A stretch of DNA of 64,000 nucleotides from Desmodesmus armatus (Eukaryota > Chlorophyta > Chlorophyceae > Sphaeropleales > Scenedesmaceae). A program made the position numbers and the translations under genes. Below, piece after piece: positions 26,768-39,878 of the stretch. The notes under the pieces were generated by a model, which saw only the letters and a program-made list of their open reading frames with translations, made no database searches and was not told the DNA's origin. The DNA lies in assembly GCA_007449985.2 (NCBI GenBank), contig VIIQ02000072.1, positions 354,847 through 418,846 of the forward strand. Direction: 5' to 3'. Numbering within the stretch: the first letter of the stretch is position 1; every line of letters begins with the position of its first letter.

Positions 26768-29700
26768 GACCCAGCAACACGCCCGTATGCAAGGTGTGCT
26801 GGTGTGATGTGGGAAGGCTGGTCATGTCTTGGTTCGCCTGGTTTTGCAGAGTGTGTGTGTTGGCTGGTGGGGTGGTGGTGTGTGTGCTGTTCTTTTCGGG
26901 TCGCACTCGAACCGTGTTGGCGCAGGCAGTCGGGACAGCTACAGCAAAGTCCGAGGCTTTGAGGGTTTTATTTGCGCCAGTTATGGATTGGTGCGCGTCC
27001 TTATCAATCTCTGATTGTGTGCACCTGCGTGCACAGCGTGTGGGTGTAGCAGTGGTTATCAGACCAACACACCAGCAGCTCTGGTGTGTGTTGGTTGTAC
27101 TTGTGGCTGCTGCAGCAGCAGCGGGAGCATGCGCTCCTGCCTGGACACTTTACCTGTGCCTTGCTGGATACATCTTATGACAACACCTGTGTGCTGACAT
27201 GACCAGGCTGTTTCTGGGCAGTCATAAACAGCAGCAAAATGTGGCGTTGGCACTAAAAGTGTCGGCACACCGTGGGGGTATGGATAAGCCAGCGTGTGTC
27301 CTCTGCTGTGTAGGCACAAAGCAGCCTGTTTGCAGGGTTTGCGGGACCAGAGTATTACTAGTTTAGGGCTGGGCGGACTGTTTGGTTGGGTGTGCGTAGG
27401 TAAGCCTTGACAGCGTTCCGGTGTGTGTGGCGTCCAGGCACTGGACGCAGCCTGTAGGAGGCATTCGTTTTCCCCCGGGTTGACATGAACGCGTGTGTTA
27501 TAAAATCACGGACGGCAGCAGCAAGCTGCCATCGCACCAGGTGGCTACAGTGCAAAGAGCCACCTGTGTTGAGCTTCTGTGATGGTGTGCTCTCACCGCT
27601 GTGGGCCCTGTCGGTGTGCATGTCTGACGGTGGCCGCCTTGGTCCGTTGGGGGCAGGGCGCATGACATAAGAGCAGTCCCGGGTTGTTGAGTGTGAATGC
27701 CGGGGCATGTGTTGACTGCACACGCACTGCGCATGGCTCCACCTGTCCAGCTGTATGCTTGCACAGCATTGTGCGACTCCTGTGCGCGTCTGTGCGGCAC
27801 AAGGATCGTGCTTCTGTGCTGCTGGCGCCATATGTGAGGCCAAAGTGTGTGCTGATAACGTTGCAGGCATGGCCGGCCAGGTTCCAAGCGTTGCCTTTCA
27901 GGTGCCTTTCCTGCCGTCAATGCATATACCAATGGCTGAGTGCCTTTCCGGGCGCAAGGTGCAATGTGTGGCTTGCTACATATATAGTTGCCCGCCAAAA
28001 AAACGGCCCAAGCAGCGTCTGCATGCAGCACTGCCTGGTTTCTTTGTTGTCTCTGCCGTTGCGCGACTGCTCTGTGGCAGTCGTAGTAGGTAGTGCTTGA
28101 CCCTGTGTTCTACACATGCCCCTGTGCCGCATACTGTAACCTCTCCCTGCTGTTGCGTATGGCATGATTGCATGGCATGCACGCAGGGAGTGATGCGTAC
28201 GGGGGCTAACACAGGGTTGAGCCATGCTTTGTTGTGTTGTTGGTGTTGCATGTGTCTTTGGCATGCTGTGCTCAGCGTTGTATGTGCAGTTGTGTGGAGG
28301 GGTGGAGTAGCATGTGTATCAGATGCGCTTTGGCTGCAGCTCTCTGGCGCAGCAGATGTGCCCTGCAGAATTGTGTTGATTTGTGGCATGCCTGTCTGAA
28401 GTTTGGTGCTGGCAGGCCCGGGGTGTGTGGCAGCATAGGCATGTGCAGTAGCTGTGTGGCAGCCATCTGCAGCAACACTGTGACAGTGCTGAATGTACTG
28501 TGCTGCGCCTAGCTGGTGTGGTGGGTTGGGAGTTGAGATATTGGGTCGTTGAGATAGCGTCGTATGCGAGGTAAAACGGCCCTTAGGCAGCATGTGCTGG
28601 GCGAATGGTGTGCATGTGTCATGTATGTGACAGTAGGGGCACACCTGCCTTTGAGTCTAGAAGTCTTCTTTCTTGAGCCGCCTTGCGCGTTGCTGCAACA
28701 GATGTGGTCTTCTGCTCGTTGGTGTGGCTTGGGCTGCACCCGGGCCTGCAGGGTGTTACAGTAGCATGTGATGCACTTGACTTTGATGTCGCCTGTGCTT
28801 GCGCTGGCACCTGCTTATCTGCTTATATGGCACCAACGGCACTGCCTTTGCTACATATCTGTGGAGTCTATGATGCTTGGCCTTGATGCGTTGTCAAGCT
28901 CAATAGACTCTGTGTGCCCCTCCATGCTACCGTCTATGCAATGCTATACACTGGCTGACAGCTGTTTTGGCTGCCACACCCTCCGGTTGGTGTGGCAGCA
29001 GCAGCATGTGTGAGCTTGTGTGACAGCGTGCCCTGACGGTAGTGTGGAGGTGGCTGCTGGCAATGCGCAGCACAAGCCCGCTTGGACCAATCCAATGGAA
29101 CGCAACCGGCCGATATGCTTTGTGGTGTTGCTTGCATGTGACTGTGCAGCAGCATGACAATGCACAGGACAATGCGGCTTGGTACCGGCAATGGGGGCAA
29201 TCACCTGACAGAGAGCACGCATAGATGCAGCTTCTGTTGCTGCCGTGACAGCTGTGTTATACCAACACATTTGGTTAATAGTGGTGTCAGCAGGCACTAA
29301 TATGGACGGGGGAGAGCATCCTTGCTTTCACTGGCGGCGGTTTTGTGGATCACCTTCATGTAGTGCTTGTGGTGCAGTTGCAGTGTTTCACACTTGATTA
29401 CAGGCCTCTCCTAGATGCTGTAACTGCACCACTACCTGCGTCCCCGTCCCGTGGTGTGCACACATGCACCACACATCCTTCATATGACATGCTGGGTAGC
29501 ACTCTTCACGGTGCCAAACACCTGCATCACTCGTACCTACACCATCATCATGATGAGTCGTCTGAATGAAGCTCCAGACAAAACAGTCAGTGTGCCTATG
29601 TCCTTCATGCAGCAGGGTGTGGGTGCCCTTACTATGCCAACAGCGACATGCTGCTGCCGCAGCAGCAATGGCTGCTGGGCTCAGGCACTCCTTCAATATA

Positions 29701-30590
29701 TCAGGCACTCTCAGAAACCTGACTTAAGTGCCTGCTCTCGGTGCGCAAACAACAAAGTTGCAATGCCATCGTTTGCGAAGGCATGTGCTGTGCAAAGTTG
29801 TATAAGGCGGCACTATGATTGCGACTGCATCCCTGGCCCAGGTCAACACACCTTGATGCGCCTGATGTGCGCAGCAATCACATATACACCAGCAGCCCCT
29901 AGGTCACCCTCCCAGTGCCCAGCCATACACTGAGAGAGGTGCAGATGAGCCTAGTGCCATACAGTGATACCATCCTGCACACATTCGCACGGCTTCCCTC
30001 TGCACTAAGCAGCTGTGCATGAGAGGCTTCGTCAAAACACCTGCATGCTGACGCATGCCACTCACATACCATGGTGCACACACCTTGGTGCATGTTTGGC
30101 CATGCTACTGAGGTTATTCTTTGACGATGAGCTGCGCTCGGAGCAATAACAAAGGGATGTGCATGCGCATGCCCTGCTCAAGGGGGCTTTGAATTCATTT
30201 GTGCAGTGGAACATGACAGGTCCAGGATGCATCTCTGAAGGTGCTGGAGGTCCCATGTTGGCTTGTGGAATGCCATGTCAGCCCCAGACTTCAGCAGCAG
30301 CAACAGCAGCAACAAGAGCAATACCTGCAGATAGGTAGACAGTGAGAACGGCGGGAAATGCTGCATTGGTATCAACCTAGCAGTGCTAGGCTTGAACTTG
30401 ATGATAGCAACCTTGCCTGAAGGACATGCGCCCCCACTTGATGCTTACACAAGCACTCGCCGAGCTTGGCAACTCACACATTGCATGCACGGATGGGCAC
30501 CTTGATGTGGGCGTGTCTGTGGCGCAATGGTGCACTGGGCCAGCCCACTGTCCTGAATGCTGTCTTACCTCGTGCAGCAGCAGGCAAAAA
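26768..30590. other. No gene recognised (about 3.8 kb)
   Basis: This lies between two convergent genes, the kinase (+) and the DUF1538 gene (-), so much may be 3' untranslated sequence and intergenic DNA. Frames on both strands are short and composition-driven. No RNA gene or repeat family was recognised. Confidence 0.45.
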
Positions 30591-33500
30591 TCAACCACCC
30601 AGCCGCGGTGCAGACGTGCATCGTTTCAGTGCCGGAGCCGCCCGTGGTGCGCTGTTCCGCGGCAAGCTGCTCTTGGTCAGTGACCGGGACAGGGACCTCG
30701 ACCAGCGTGACAAGCCTTCCCCACGAGACGAAGACGCGTCACCTCCTCCTCGCGAGAAGCGCTCCAGGGAGTAGCGGGCGACGGTTGTGGACACTCTGAT
30801 CAGCTCCGAGGTCGCGCGCTGCACCGGCTTTTTCAGGATGCTGGTGATCAGCACGCTGATGATGGGGGCCACTGACATGACTGCAGCAAGGAAGTAAGGA
30901 CTTGTGTTGAAGGGAGGCGTGTTAAAAACACCGCGCAAGTTGTGGTGCCACCACTCCAATATTAGCCGACCCACTGCATCATGCCACCGCGTCAGACACA
31001 GAAGAACATCATGCCAGACATAGCCAGTTACTGTCAGGGTAGAGTTCAATACACCACGACAGATGCCAAGGCAGCATGGCACTTACCAGTCAGCATGCCA
31101 AAGCCCTCTGGCGCTCCCACAGCCTTGCCGAATGCCAGCCCAATGGCCAACACAAACGGCACTGCAGCAAATGCGCATTCAACAACAACAGCATGGGGGT
31201 CAGGAGTGGCATGGGTACATTGGATCAGGCGCATGGGTCACAGGCTGTGTTGAGCAGCTCCACACATGAACAGCTAGTGCTGTGGAACAAGTATGATCGG
31301 CTCCTCCAGGAGTTGCCGGCTGATTGCGACTCCTGCCCCCTCACCCACCTGTGACAGGCCCAGTGGTGACCCCTGAAGACACCACACCGCAGCACAAAGC
31401 AGAGCAGCTGTCAGAAACGATGTGTTGTGGTACTGACAGGCAATCTCACTGCCTGCTGATGCCTGACGCAGGGCTTGAAGATGCTCAACATGCAGGGGTT
31501 GTCTGAAGACAAAGTGTCAATACCCAACACAAGTGAGGAGTTTATCAGCTGATAGCCAGGCTGATACTGGTTGATCCCACCTGCACTGTCCCACGCCACT
31601 GCCGTGTAGGCCTCTGCACGCACAAGGAACAGGGAACAGGAGGCAAGCCTTCAGTGCGACCAGGACATCATGCATGATGCAGGGTCAAGTGCAGCACGGG
31701 CCCTACGTGTTTCTAATCAACGCCGCGACTCATTTGTTCATGCTCAGGTTAAGATGGATAAGGCCCCCAACCGGCTGGAATGGCTTTGGCAAGACAGCAT
31801 GTCCTGCTGAGCACACCTTTGGTGAAGTACGTCAGGATGGAGGCCACTGCATACTTCCCCAGGATGAAGTAGATCAGCGGCAAGCCAAACAATATCTTGC
31901 AGGCACCTGGAAGCAGCACACGGTGAGCATGCCAAGGCCATGGTGGAAATGCTTTGACTTGTCATCAAGGGGCTGAGATGCTGGACATAGCTGCGCCTCA
32001 GATGCCACAGCTCGCCCAGCCAGCGCAAGTCTCCTTAAAGGCACAAAAGCACCGCTGTGCTCTGCAGCGCTGACACTGTCAGTCAACATTCAACCAACCA
32101 AGAGTGCACCTGCTGGCCTGCGCACCTACCTATAACCATGCCAACCGCAACCCCGATACTGACAGCCCACACCAGCAGCCTTTTGGAGAAGCGCCCGCCT
32201 GACAGGGACTCCACTGTGTGACCCAAGACACACAGGGCCGGCTCCGCGTTTGTGGCCAGCACACCCAAGAGGAACACAGTGACCATCGTCAGCACCACAC
32301 CGCCTGCGGCAATGCAACGGCACAGACACAGACTGCGTTGACACACACATGGCCCTGTCACCATCATCAACGTCATCATGATACTATATGTACATGCTCG
32401 TGTGTTAAACACACACTGGAGCACCTCTGTCAGTCATGATCAGCGCAACCAGCACAGCTTCAGGCAGCATGTGCTGACTGTACAGAAAAGGGCTGGAGGA
32501 CACAGATTGAGTGCCCGCACCCCATGCTGTGCAGCATGGGAGCGTGTATTCCATTCCACAAATATCGTGTCAAACGGTGTGTGCCAGAATGTTTGCGGAC
32601 TGCTGCTTACCTGCCACAGAGTAGTACGGTGATCCCGGGGCATACGGCAGCTTCATGAACGATGACGGCAGCCATGTGCCCGTCATGTCACCCAGGGCCG
32701 TGAAGCCGTAGCTGAGTCCAAGGTTGAACAGGATCATGCCAACCTGGCAGAACAGCATGCCCCACAGCAGAGCCGAATGCTGGCGCAGCCACACGCAGCA
32801 CCCGCTCGTGCTCCTGCTGGCCGCTGCACACGCGCTATCCGATGCTGCCATTGAGACTCGCTGCTCGCCCGCGTGGCTGCTGGTAGTATGGACACCATCC
32901 TTTGTTGCATCTGTGCCCTGGGCTGACGCGTCCACACTGAAGCTGCTGCTCAAGACCTTGGCTGCTGCTGGATGCTGGCTGGACGCTTGGCGCAAGTCGC
33001 CTGGAACCAGGATGGTACTGAGGGCATCCGCCATGGTAGACTCTCCTGCATCTCCAGGCTGTGTCTGAATCTCTTCATTGCTTGCTGCGCAGGAAAGCTC
33101 ACCGCGTGACAAAACCTGCTCAGCTGGCTGCTGCAAGACCTCCATTAGCTGCTGGTGCCGCTGCTGCTGCCTGTGCTCCTCCTCTTCTGCATCAACTGAA
33201 CTGTCAAAGTGACTGACAGGCAGCGGGATGCGCAGCACCACCACCAGCAGCAGCACCAGGGCCGCGCACAACGGCATGATGGCACGCACTGCAAAGACGA
33301 TCTCGCGGACAGGTGATTGGTCGATCAGGGGTTGGGTGCGTGTGCTGGCCAGCCTAGCTGCCTCGGATACCTCCTGCATCACCTTCTCATAAGGGTGCCT
33401 GCAACAGCATCGAGAAGGTGCGCGTTGGATCTGAGAACACAGCCAGATACTCGCCGCGCAGAAGCATATCCTGGGCACCATGCACATGCATGTGGGCTGG

Positions 33501-36033
33501 CCAATCTGGGCAGTGTGTACTGTTGATGCTGCTGTGGTGCCAGCCGAGTTGGCGGCCAGTCCATCTGCTTCCACTCAGGATGGCGGCAGTGTTGGTACTA
33601 GCAATTCCATACAATTATTAAGCACCCTGCAGCGCAGTGCTGGGACACAAAGCTACTGGAGGCAAACATGGAAAAGGACTTGCTTGCTGCACACTTACAC
33701 AAGGCTGATGATGATCGCCATCAGCTCAACTGCCAGGACGGGCAGCAGCGAGGCAAGTGTCACTGCAAGAACAGCAGCAGCAAGGGTACTACTAAAAATC
33801 ACACCACTTGATTTGAAGAGTGTGGTAAGCTGCACAAACAGCAGCATGTTAGCGATGGCAATGCTGGTCTTTATGAACGCACTGCTTGGTGAGCATGTGG
33901 CAAAGCCACACTATGACTGCCTAGCTGACATGTGTGGCATGTGCAGTTCCCCTGGTTGGCAACGTGCATGTCCTTACCTATGCCAAATCCTTCCAGTGTA
34001 TTGCCTGCAGCAAGGGGGACAGCAACAGTGGAGCTTTCAGGGCTGGCAGCAGTGTGTGTGAACAGGCCAGCTTGCCTGGCGTTCATCTAGCCGCCCCATA
34101 TGTGCTTACAAATGCTGGCCCCGGCTACCTAGCAACATCCACCCACCCTAGTCACTTGCTTGAAGCAGGTTGAACCAGCCCCAGCGTCAACTGCAGGCGT
34201 TTGCTGTACCCATCACGGCGACATGACTGCGCTCACCCTCGCTCCTATTGACAGCAGCATCCTCCACTGCTGCGAGAGCCTGCTGCTTTTGCCGCTGTGC
34301 CTTCATCACTGAGACACCCAGTGCGATCAGTATGGGAACTGTTACGGGCCCGGTCGTCACGGCACCGCAGTCCCACGCAACCCCCAGAATCGGCTGCAGG
34401 TGTGGGTTTCCCCTGCATGTTGCACAGCACGGCAGCACACAAGGCATGTCAAACACGTAGCTCGCACAGCATTGGCTGAACAGAACGGCTGCTCCTGACT
34501 TGCTGTTGCTGTTGACAATATGTGAGACTGTTGCCACTGCACAACGCTGTGTGCTAGCATGGCGCATTACTTGCATGGTGCACTATGTCTACAGGAGTTG
34601 CTTTCCAGCGACTTACCACTGCATCCAGCAGGCACCCGCAACTGTCGGCAGCAGAGACGCTGCAATAAGTGCCTTGAGAGGCAGGTTATACATGAACTTG
34701 AGCATGCCCAGGACTGCTGACAGACCAACACCAAGGCCAATAGACAGTACCTGCAGGGCAACAAAACAATGGAATGTATGACACCTTTGGCTTTGTACTT
34801 TCAGTGCAGTTGAATGGCCTTGCTGTACGTTGCATGTGTCAGCCTACATACATCACTCGGTGTCAACCCACACCTGAGCCAGGGGTGTCACCTGGAAGTG
34901 GTCTGAAAGTTGGGGCTAGTCTAGTGACTTGTGTCAGGACTGCTGCTCTTTTCAACAATGTAACCCCAGTGGCACAGCAAGCTCTGCAGCGGTAATCATG
35001 TTGATGCACGTAGTGTGTGTTTGGCTGCTCAGGTACTGCACAGCACATGGCACTCACTGTGATCTCCTGCTGCTGGTTGAGTATGTAGTACAAGTAGGGC
35101 GCTGACTGAGGGTCCACCAGCGCTGCCAGTGGCCTGATGGCAGCAATGGCTGGCTCAGCATATGTCACTAGCACACCCAGGCCAAAGGCGATGACAAGCA
35201 CCACAGACAAAGGCATTTTGTCTGGCAGGTGATGTCCCACCTGCAGTACACACACAAAAAGCCACTGCGGTGTTGCACGATGCGCTGATGCAGCCGTGTG
35301 GATGATGTTTCAGTGTGTCATGACGTCGTGTAAACGCAGTGGTCAGCACGCTCACATCAGGGTGGCTGCTGCACCACTTTTGGCTGCAGTGGTGTATGGG
35401 GGCACCGATGGGCTGGTTGCCTGCCTGCCTGCCTGCCTGCATGATTGCTCTGCTTGCGTGATTGCCTCAACTGACTACCACTACCTGCATGCCCCAATTG
35501 GATGCCCTTACAGACAGCCTGCCTGCCTGACTGACTGGCCAGACATATGCTTGCAGCGCACCTGCATGGCCATGGGCATGATTGACAGGCGCAGTCCATC
35601 CAGGAACAGCACCAGCCCCAGCACGGCTGACACCAGGCCGGCTGCTGCAACACCTGGGTTCTCAGCGGTTTTGTGAAAGAAGATGGCTAGCACAGCCACC
35701 TGCGCACCAAGTGGCAAGGCAGTTGAGAATTTGAATGGAGGCGGTGCCGTGCCATGACAGCATGAAGGGGAGCTGGTGGGCAGCATGCAGTGATGTATGC
35801 GTGCTCACCAGCACGTGAGGCCTTACCTGCAAGAGGGAAAGTGGCAGCATCGCCGATAGCTGTTCGCCAAGCAGCGCCAGGTAGTGGATGATGATCCGCC
35901 TCGGCTGTGGTCCCACACCGCAGCGGGCCATGCAGGAGTCCGCCCATGCTGTGGGCTGGAAACACCTCATGGCCCTGCCGTCAAAGGACGTCTGACTAAC
36001 AGCTCCTGGCCTTTGAAGTGCTGGCCTATGCAC
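30591..36033 (-). CDS. Polytopic membrane protein with two fused DUF1538 units
   Basis: Minus-strand exons: 36033?-35827, 35699-35562, 35240-35058, 34750-34617, 34412-34237, 34004-33978, 33762-33699, 33398-32611, 32303-32130, 31906-31817, 31613-31581, 31372-31349, 31161-31087, 30880-30591. Every phase agrees; about 800 residues. The two halves repeat the same motifs. Half 1: GVLVTYAEPAIAAI, GVAWDCGAVTTGPVTVP, LEGFG, ASLLPVLAVELM. Half 2: GVLATNAEPALCVL, AVAWDSAGGVTTGPVTVPFV, PEGFGML, MSVAPIISVL. These match the bacterial DUF1538 family of unknown function, which I know as membrane proteins with this repeat. Several hydrophobic segments per half are visible. A roughly 145-residue acidic/Gln/Ser-rich loop separates the halves, and a basic Ser/Arg-rich tail ends the chain. 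A transport role is plausible but unproven. The first Met is uncertain. Confidence 0.85.
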
Positions 36034-36550
36034 TGCTGGTCTGCTGGCCTAACAGCAGTAGAACAGCAGAAGTGCTACTGCTTCTGTTTCTCCACACTGC
36101 CGGAATTGGACAACTTGAGCGCAAGGCTGCGTTACTGCGCTGTACGTAGATGCCAAGGCGCAGTATGGCCAGGCTGTTGCCGGTCCTGTGGCCCTGTGCA
36201 CAACAGGAAGGCCACAGGTCCGATTATCCAGCCCTGACTGTGTGTGCAACGTATGTATTTATTCGATGGTAACGAGTCGATCAAACAGTTTGCGAATCAG
36301 GACGATAGATGCCCAATCTGTATCCGGAAGTAAACATGCAGCTGTTGTTGGTCAAAGACATTTCCATGAATGGGGTCATGTCTGTCCAGGAATGCGTTCT
36401 GTCCAGGTTTGCTGTGAGGCATCAAGCAAGCGCTACATGCCAGATTTGACGCCTATCCTAGTCCTTGTCATAGGTGCAGATCTGCCAGCCTTGCATTGCT
36501 GCCGTGTTTCAGTGCGTTGAAGTGTCCCAGAAGGGCCCCATTACGTACTG
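36034..36550. promoter_or_regulatory. Divergent intergenic region between DUF1538 and SDR genes
   Basis: About 0.5 kb separates the two presumed start codons, which point away from each other, so the promoters of both genes must lie here or overlap the 5' untranslated regions. No TATA box or other element can be assigned with confidence. An unrecognised upstream exon of the DUF1538 gene could also be present. Confidence 0.4.
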
Positions 36551-39500
36551 ATGCCGCCACAAAGTCTTTTTGTCTTTGGTTTGGGCTACACATCAGCTGG
36601 CATCGCCCGCCAAGCCCAGCACAATGGCATGTGGGTTCAGTGCTGACCCACACCTCAGCCAGCTGTTGCCCACCCAGTGTCGATAAAGATTGTTAACGGT
36701 GCTTGGTTGTGCAGGGCAGTCACTTCCACAGCCAGACAGCCGGCAAGGTTTGCGCCTTTGCAAACAAACAGCCACAGAGTGGTGCAGTTTGACCCAGCTG
36801 GACGACAATTGCTCGAGTGAGTAGGCAATTGCTTCGCAGTGTGTGTTGTCGTCAGGTTGTCACGAAGCTCGTTTGGGCATGCAGCTGGGTCACAATGAAG
36901 CCACTGCTGCTGCCCAAACCCACCCCACCTCCACGTAGTTGAGCCCCCAAAGGGCGCAAACACCCCCCTCCCCCACCTCCCTCAAAGGTTGGAGGGACGC
37001 CATCATAACACGGTGTGTACAGAATGCAGTGGGCTTGCTTCTCTTGCACAAGAGCTGTTGCAAGCAGCACTTGTATGCTGAGCCAATCCATTGCTTGCAA
37101 GCCAACCTTGGCAATAGTAGTGTGGTAGCTAGAGGCACCATGGCAGCTGGATGCACAGTCGTGCTGTTTTGTGTCCCGCTCATTCCAGGCGAGCTGTGCT
37201 GTGTGGTGCGTTGCAGTGGTGGTGGCATGCAGGCCCTGCAGTCAGCCCAGTATGTGCTGACCAGCATACCCCCAGTGGCGGCCAAGCTGTACGACCCGGT
37301 AGGCACGGCAGCAGCTGGTGCAGAGATGCCCTGCGCTAGCCCTCTTAGTTGAACCACCTGCAAACCATCATGGACATGTTTGCTGCTGAGTTGCACCACG
37401 CCGTGTGCAGCAGTACGATATGCCTGCCATGCCACGCCATGCTGCTGCCAGAGGAATTGTCGTCAGAGTGCAGCTGCCAGTTGTAGCTACTGTGCAGCAC
37501 CTGATACCCACATGGCAAGTGTGCTACTGGTGCCAGCAGCAGTTACAGACGTTTGGCGCTTTGCGCGGTAGGCACAAGGACTGCGATCAATCGTCAGCTG
37601 CCAACATGACAGTCAAACGCATTGGGTTTGATTGAGTAGGCTGGTGCCGTGGCTGTGCTGTGCAGGTGCTCGCTGCCCAGCACAGAGCCTTGCGCCAGGC
37701 TGTGGAGGCAGGGCAGCCCCCTGCAGCTATCGGGTACCTCAGCAGCACAGGTGTGCAACCCTTTCTGTCTGTGCTGCAAGCTGTGCTGCTTGCTGTGCTG
37801 TCACAGCATGCGGCACGTCCACTCCTTGCTGATTGGGCCACCGGGTTGCAGCATCAGCGCACGGATGGCGGTTAAGACTTAGACAGTGCCTTGTCCTGGA
37901 CAGTGATTGACGCCCATCTGCTCTGCTGCTTTATCTTGCTGTGCTGCGCAGGGGTGTATGGTGACTGGGGTGGCGATTGGGTGGATGAGAGGTGGGTCCA
38001 GCACAAGGATGCACTAGCTGGGCAGCTTGACACATCACCCGTTCTGGGTTTGCATGGGTTGCTTGCCCTACAGATGCCAGTACTGGTCTTAATAGTGTCA
38101 ATGTTCCAGCCAGCTGTTGATGACCTCATTTGAAAGCCAACTGTCCACACCTGCTGAGACGCTGCACCCACGTACAGCTGGCGCCTGCAGCATCCTCTGG
38201 CATGCGGAGATGACACAAACTTGCGTGAGTCCAGCTCTGCCCTCCTCACTGCATGCATATCCCTTGCGTGCTGCCTCTGGCAGCTCTGAATGCAGGACAT
38301 CGACTGCCAGGGGCCTGCTACGGCTGGAGGCGGAGCAAGCATGGGTGCAGCTGGTCCAGCAGCTCGACATACCGCTGACTATCTTCAGGCTGGGAGGTGG
38401 GTGGCTGTGCTGCAGGAACTGTCGGGGCCCAGACCCCTTACTGAGTTGGTCAGGGTGCTGGGCAACTGCTGGATCAAGGGTACTGCGCGTTCTGGTCTTG
38501 TACTGGTAGACAATGCCACAGGCCCCCAGCAGCTGGGTGTGCCTGGCGCAGCTGTTGCGTGTGGGGCCACCGGCAGGCAGTTGGTCACCAGGGGTCCGGC
38601 CCCCTGTCGACTCGCCAAATGGTGGCTATGTTGTGGTGTGACTGCCAACCAGGCATGCACACATGTACGGCCAGGCCGCATGCTGTAATGTTGATGGTCA
38701 CCATATGGCTGCTAACCTTCCTGTTTTGTTTATGTGCCTGATGAGCAGGGCCTTGATCCCACTACTCTAATTACTGAATCATATGCCCTGTCTGCTTGGC
38801 TTGGTCCGATATGGCGAGCAGGCATCTATGGTCCCAAACGGAGTGTCTTGTCCAACCTGCAGTCCCAGGTGTGTTGCACCAATAGTGCGGTGTCGGGGCT
38901 GGCAGCATGATGTCTGTATGTGCATGCCGTGCAGTCACTATGATTGCACTGCACTGCAGTCACTATGATTGCATGACATCCAGCCGGCATCATGCACCCG
39001 TGTATGCAATATCTTGCTTGGCTGCTGTTCCCAGTTGTGGTTATACCTCCATGGCCTACAGCAGGCTGTTGTGCGCCTGTGTCTGACAACCTGTTGCTCA
39101 TGCTCCGCATGTTGCAGGGCCCCAGCCGTCCCAGTGCTGAGCGTCGCAGCCGGCAGCGCTTCACATCCAGGTGCCACGTTGCAGATGTTGCACAGGCTGT
39201 GCTGGCAGACATGCAGCGCAGGACACAGCAGCGCCCAGCACAAGAGCTTGGACCCAGCTCGGATGCAGCTGCTTTGGTAGATGTTTTGAACGTTGTGGAC
39301 GATGAGCCAGCGCCCAGGGGTGATGTGGAGGCATATGCAGGGCTCCTACTGCAGGGCCAGATGGCACAAGGGTCCAACGATGCAGCAGCTGCCGTGGGCA
39401 GTCAACAACCGCCTGAGTTGGACACAGCCACCACAGCTGGGGTCCCAGAGGCACAGCAGCAGGAACGTGAGGACAGTGCTCAGCAAGAGCAGCAGCACAC

Positions 39501-39690
39501 TCGCCGCCGGCAAGCACCTTTGGAAGAGAAGCGTGTGCGCAATGACAAGCTCAAGCAGCTACTACAGGCGCAGCAAGGCATGTCAGCAGGCCTCTTGGCA
39601 CCCAGCTATCGGGAGGGCCTGGCACTCATCATGCAGGGCTTGACGCCTTTTGAGCAGCATGACCTTGATTGTCTGTACACCACCTTGTAA
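36551..39690 (+). CDS. Atypical SDR-family NAD(P)-binding reductase/epimerase (YeeZ-like)
   Basis: Eight exons with agreeing phases: 36551-36630, 36715-36816, 37217-37298, 37666-37750, 37952-37991, 38284-38396, 38822-38868, 39118-39690 (TAA); 373 residues. The start ATG gives MPPQSLFVFGLGYTSAGIA, a Rossmann loop right at the N-terminus. Then follow VVQFDPAG, YVLTSIPP, AAIGYLSSTG-VYGDWGGDWV, RLEAEQAWVQL, LTIFRLGG-IYGPKRSVL and RCHVADVAQAV. These are in the order expected for the extended/atypical SDR branch that includes bacterial YeeZ and plant chloroplast homologues. The substrate is unknown. A Gln/Ala-rich insertion of about 100 residues precedes a conserved-looking end (REGLALIMQGLTPFE). 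No transit peptide is apparent. The gene is divergent from the DUF1538 gene and convergent with PFOR. Confidence 0.85.
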
Positions 39691-39878
39691 CTCACACAAA
39701 CTTGGAGCAGCACTGCTTTCTGGTGGTGCTGGGATGATTGACAGCAACGTCACGCAGTGCAGGATCGTGTGCTCTGAACGAATGGTGGAGTGTTATGCTG
39801 ATGACCACAGCCTCTAGCTAGATGAGGAGTAGTGATGGGCTTGAATGTCACAGTGGTGGCACAAAAGTTTTCTTGCTG

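Noticed and set aside
26794..27180. 128-residue plus-strand frame after the kinase, hydrophobic in places
   Set aside because: It has no signal-peptide logic, no conserved motif, and lies where a long 3' untranslated region is expected.
35421..35442. CTGCCTGC-type short tandem repeat considered as a CRISPR-like or regulatory array
   Set aside because: It is a simple low-copy tetranucleotide run inside an intron of the DUF1538 gene, without spacers.
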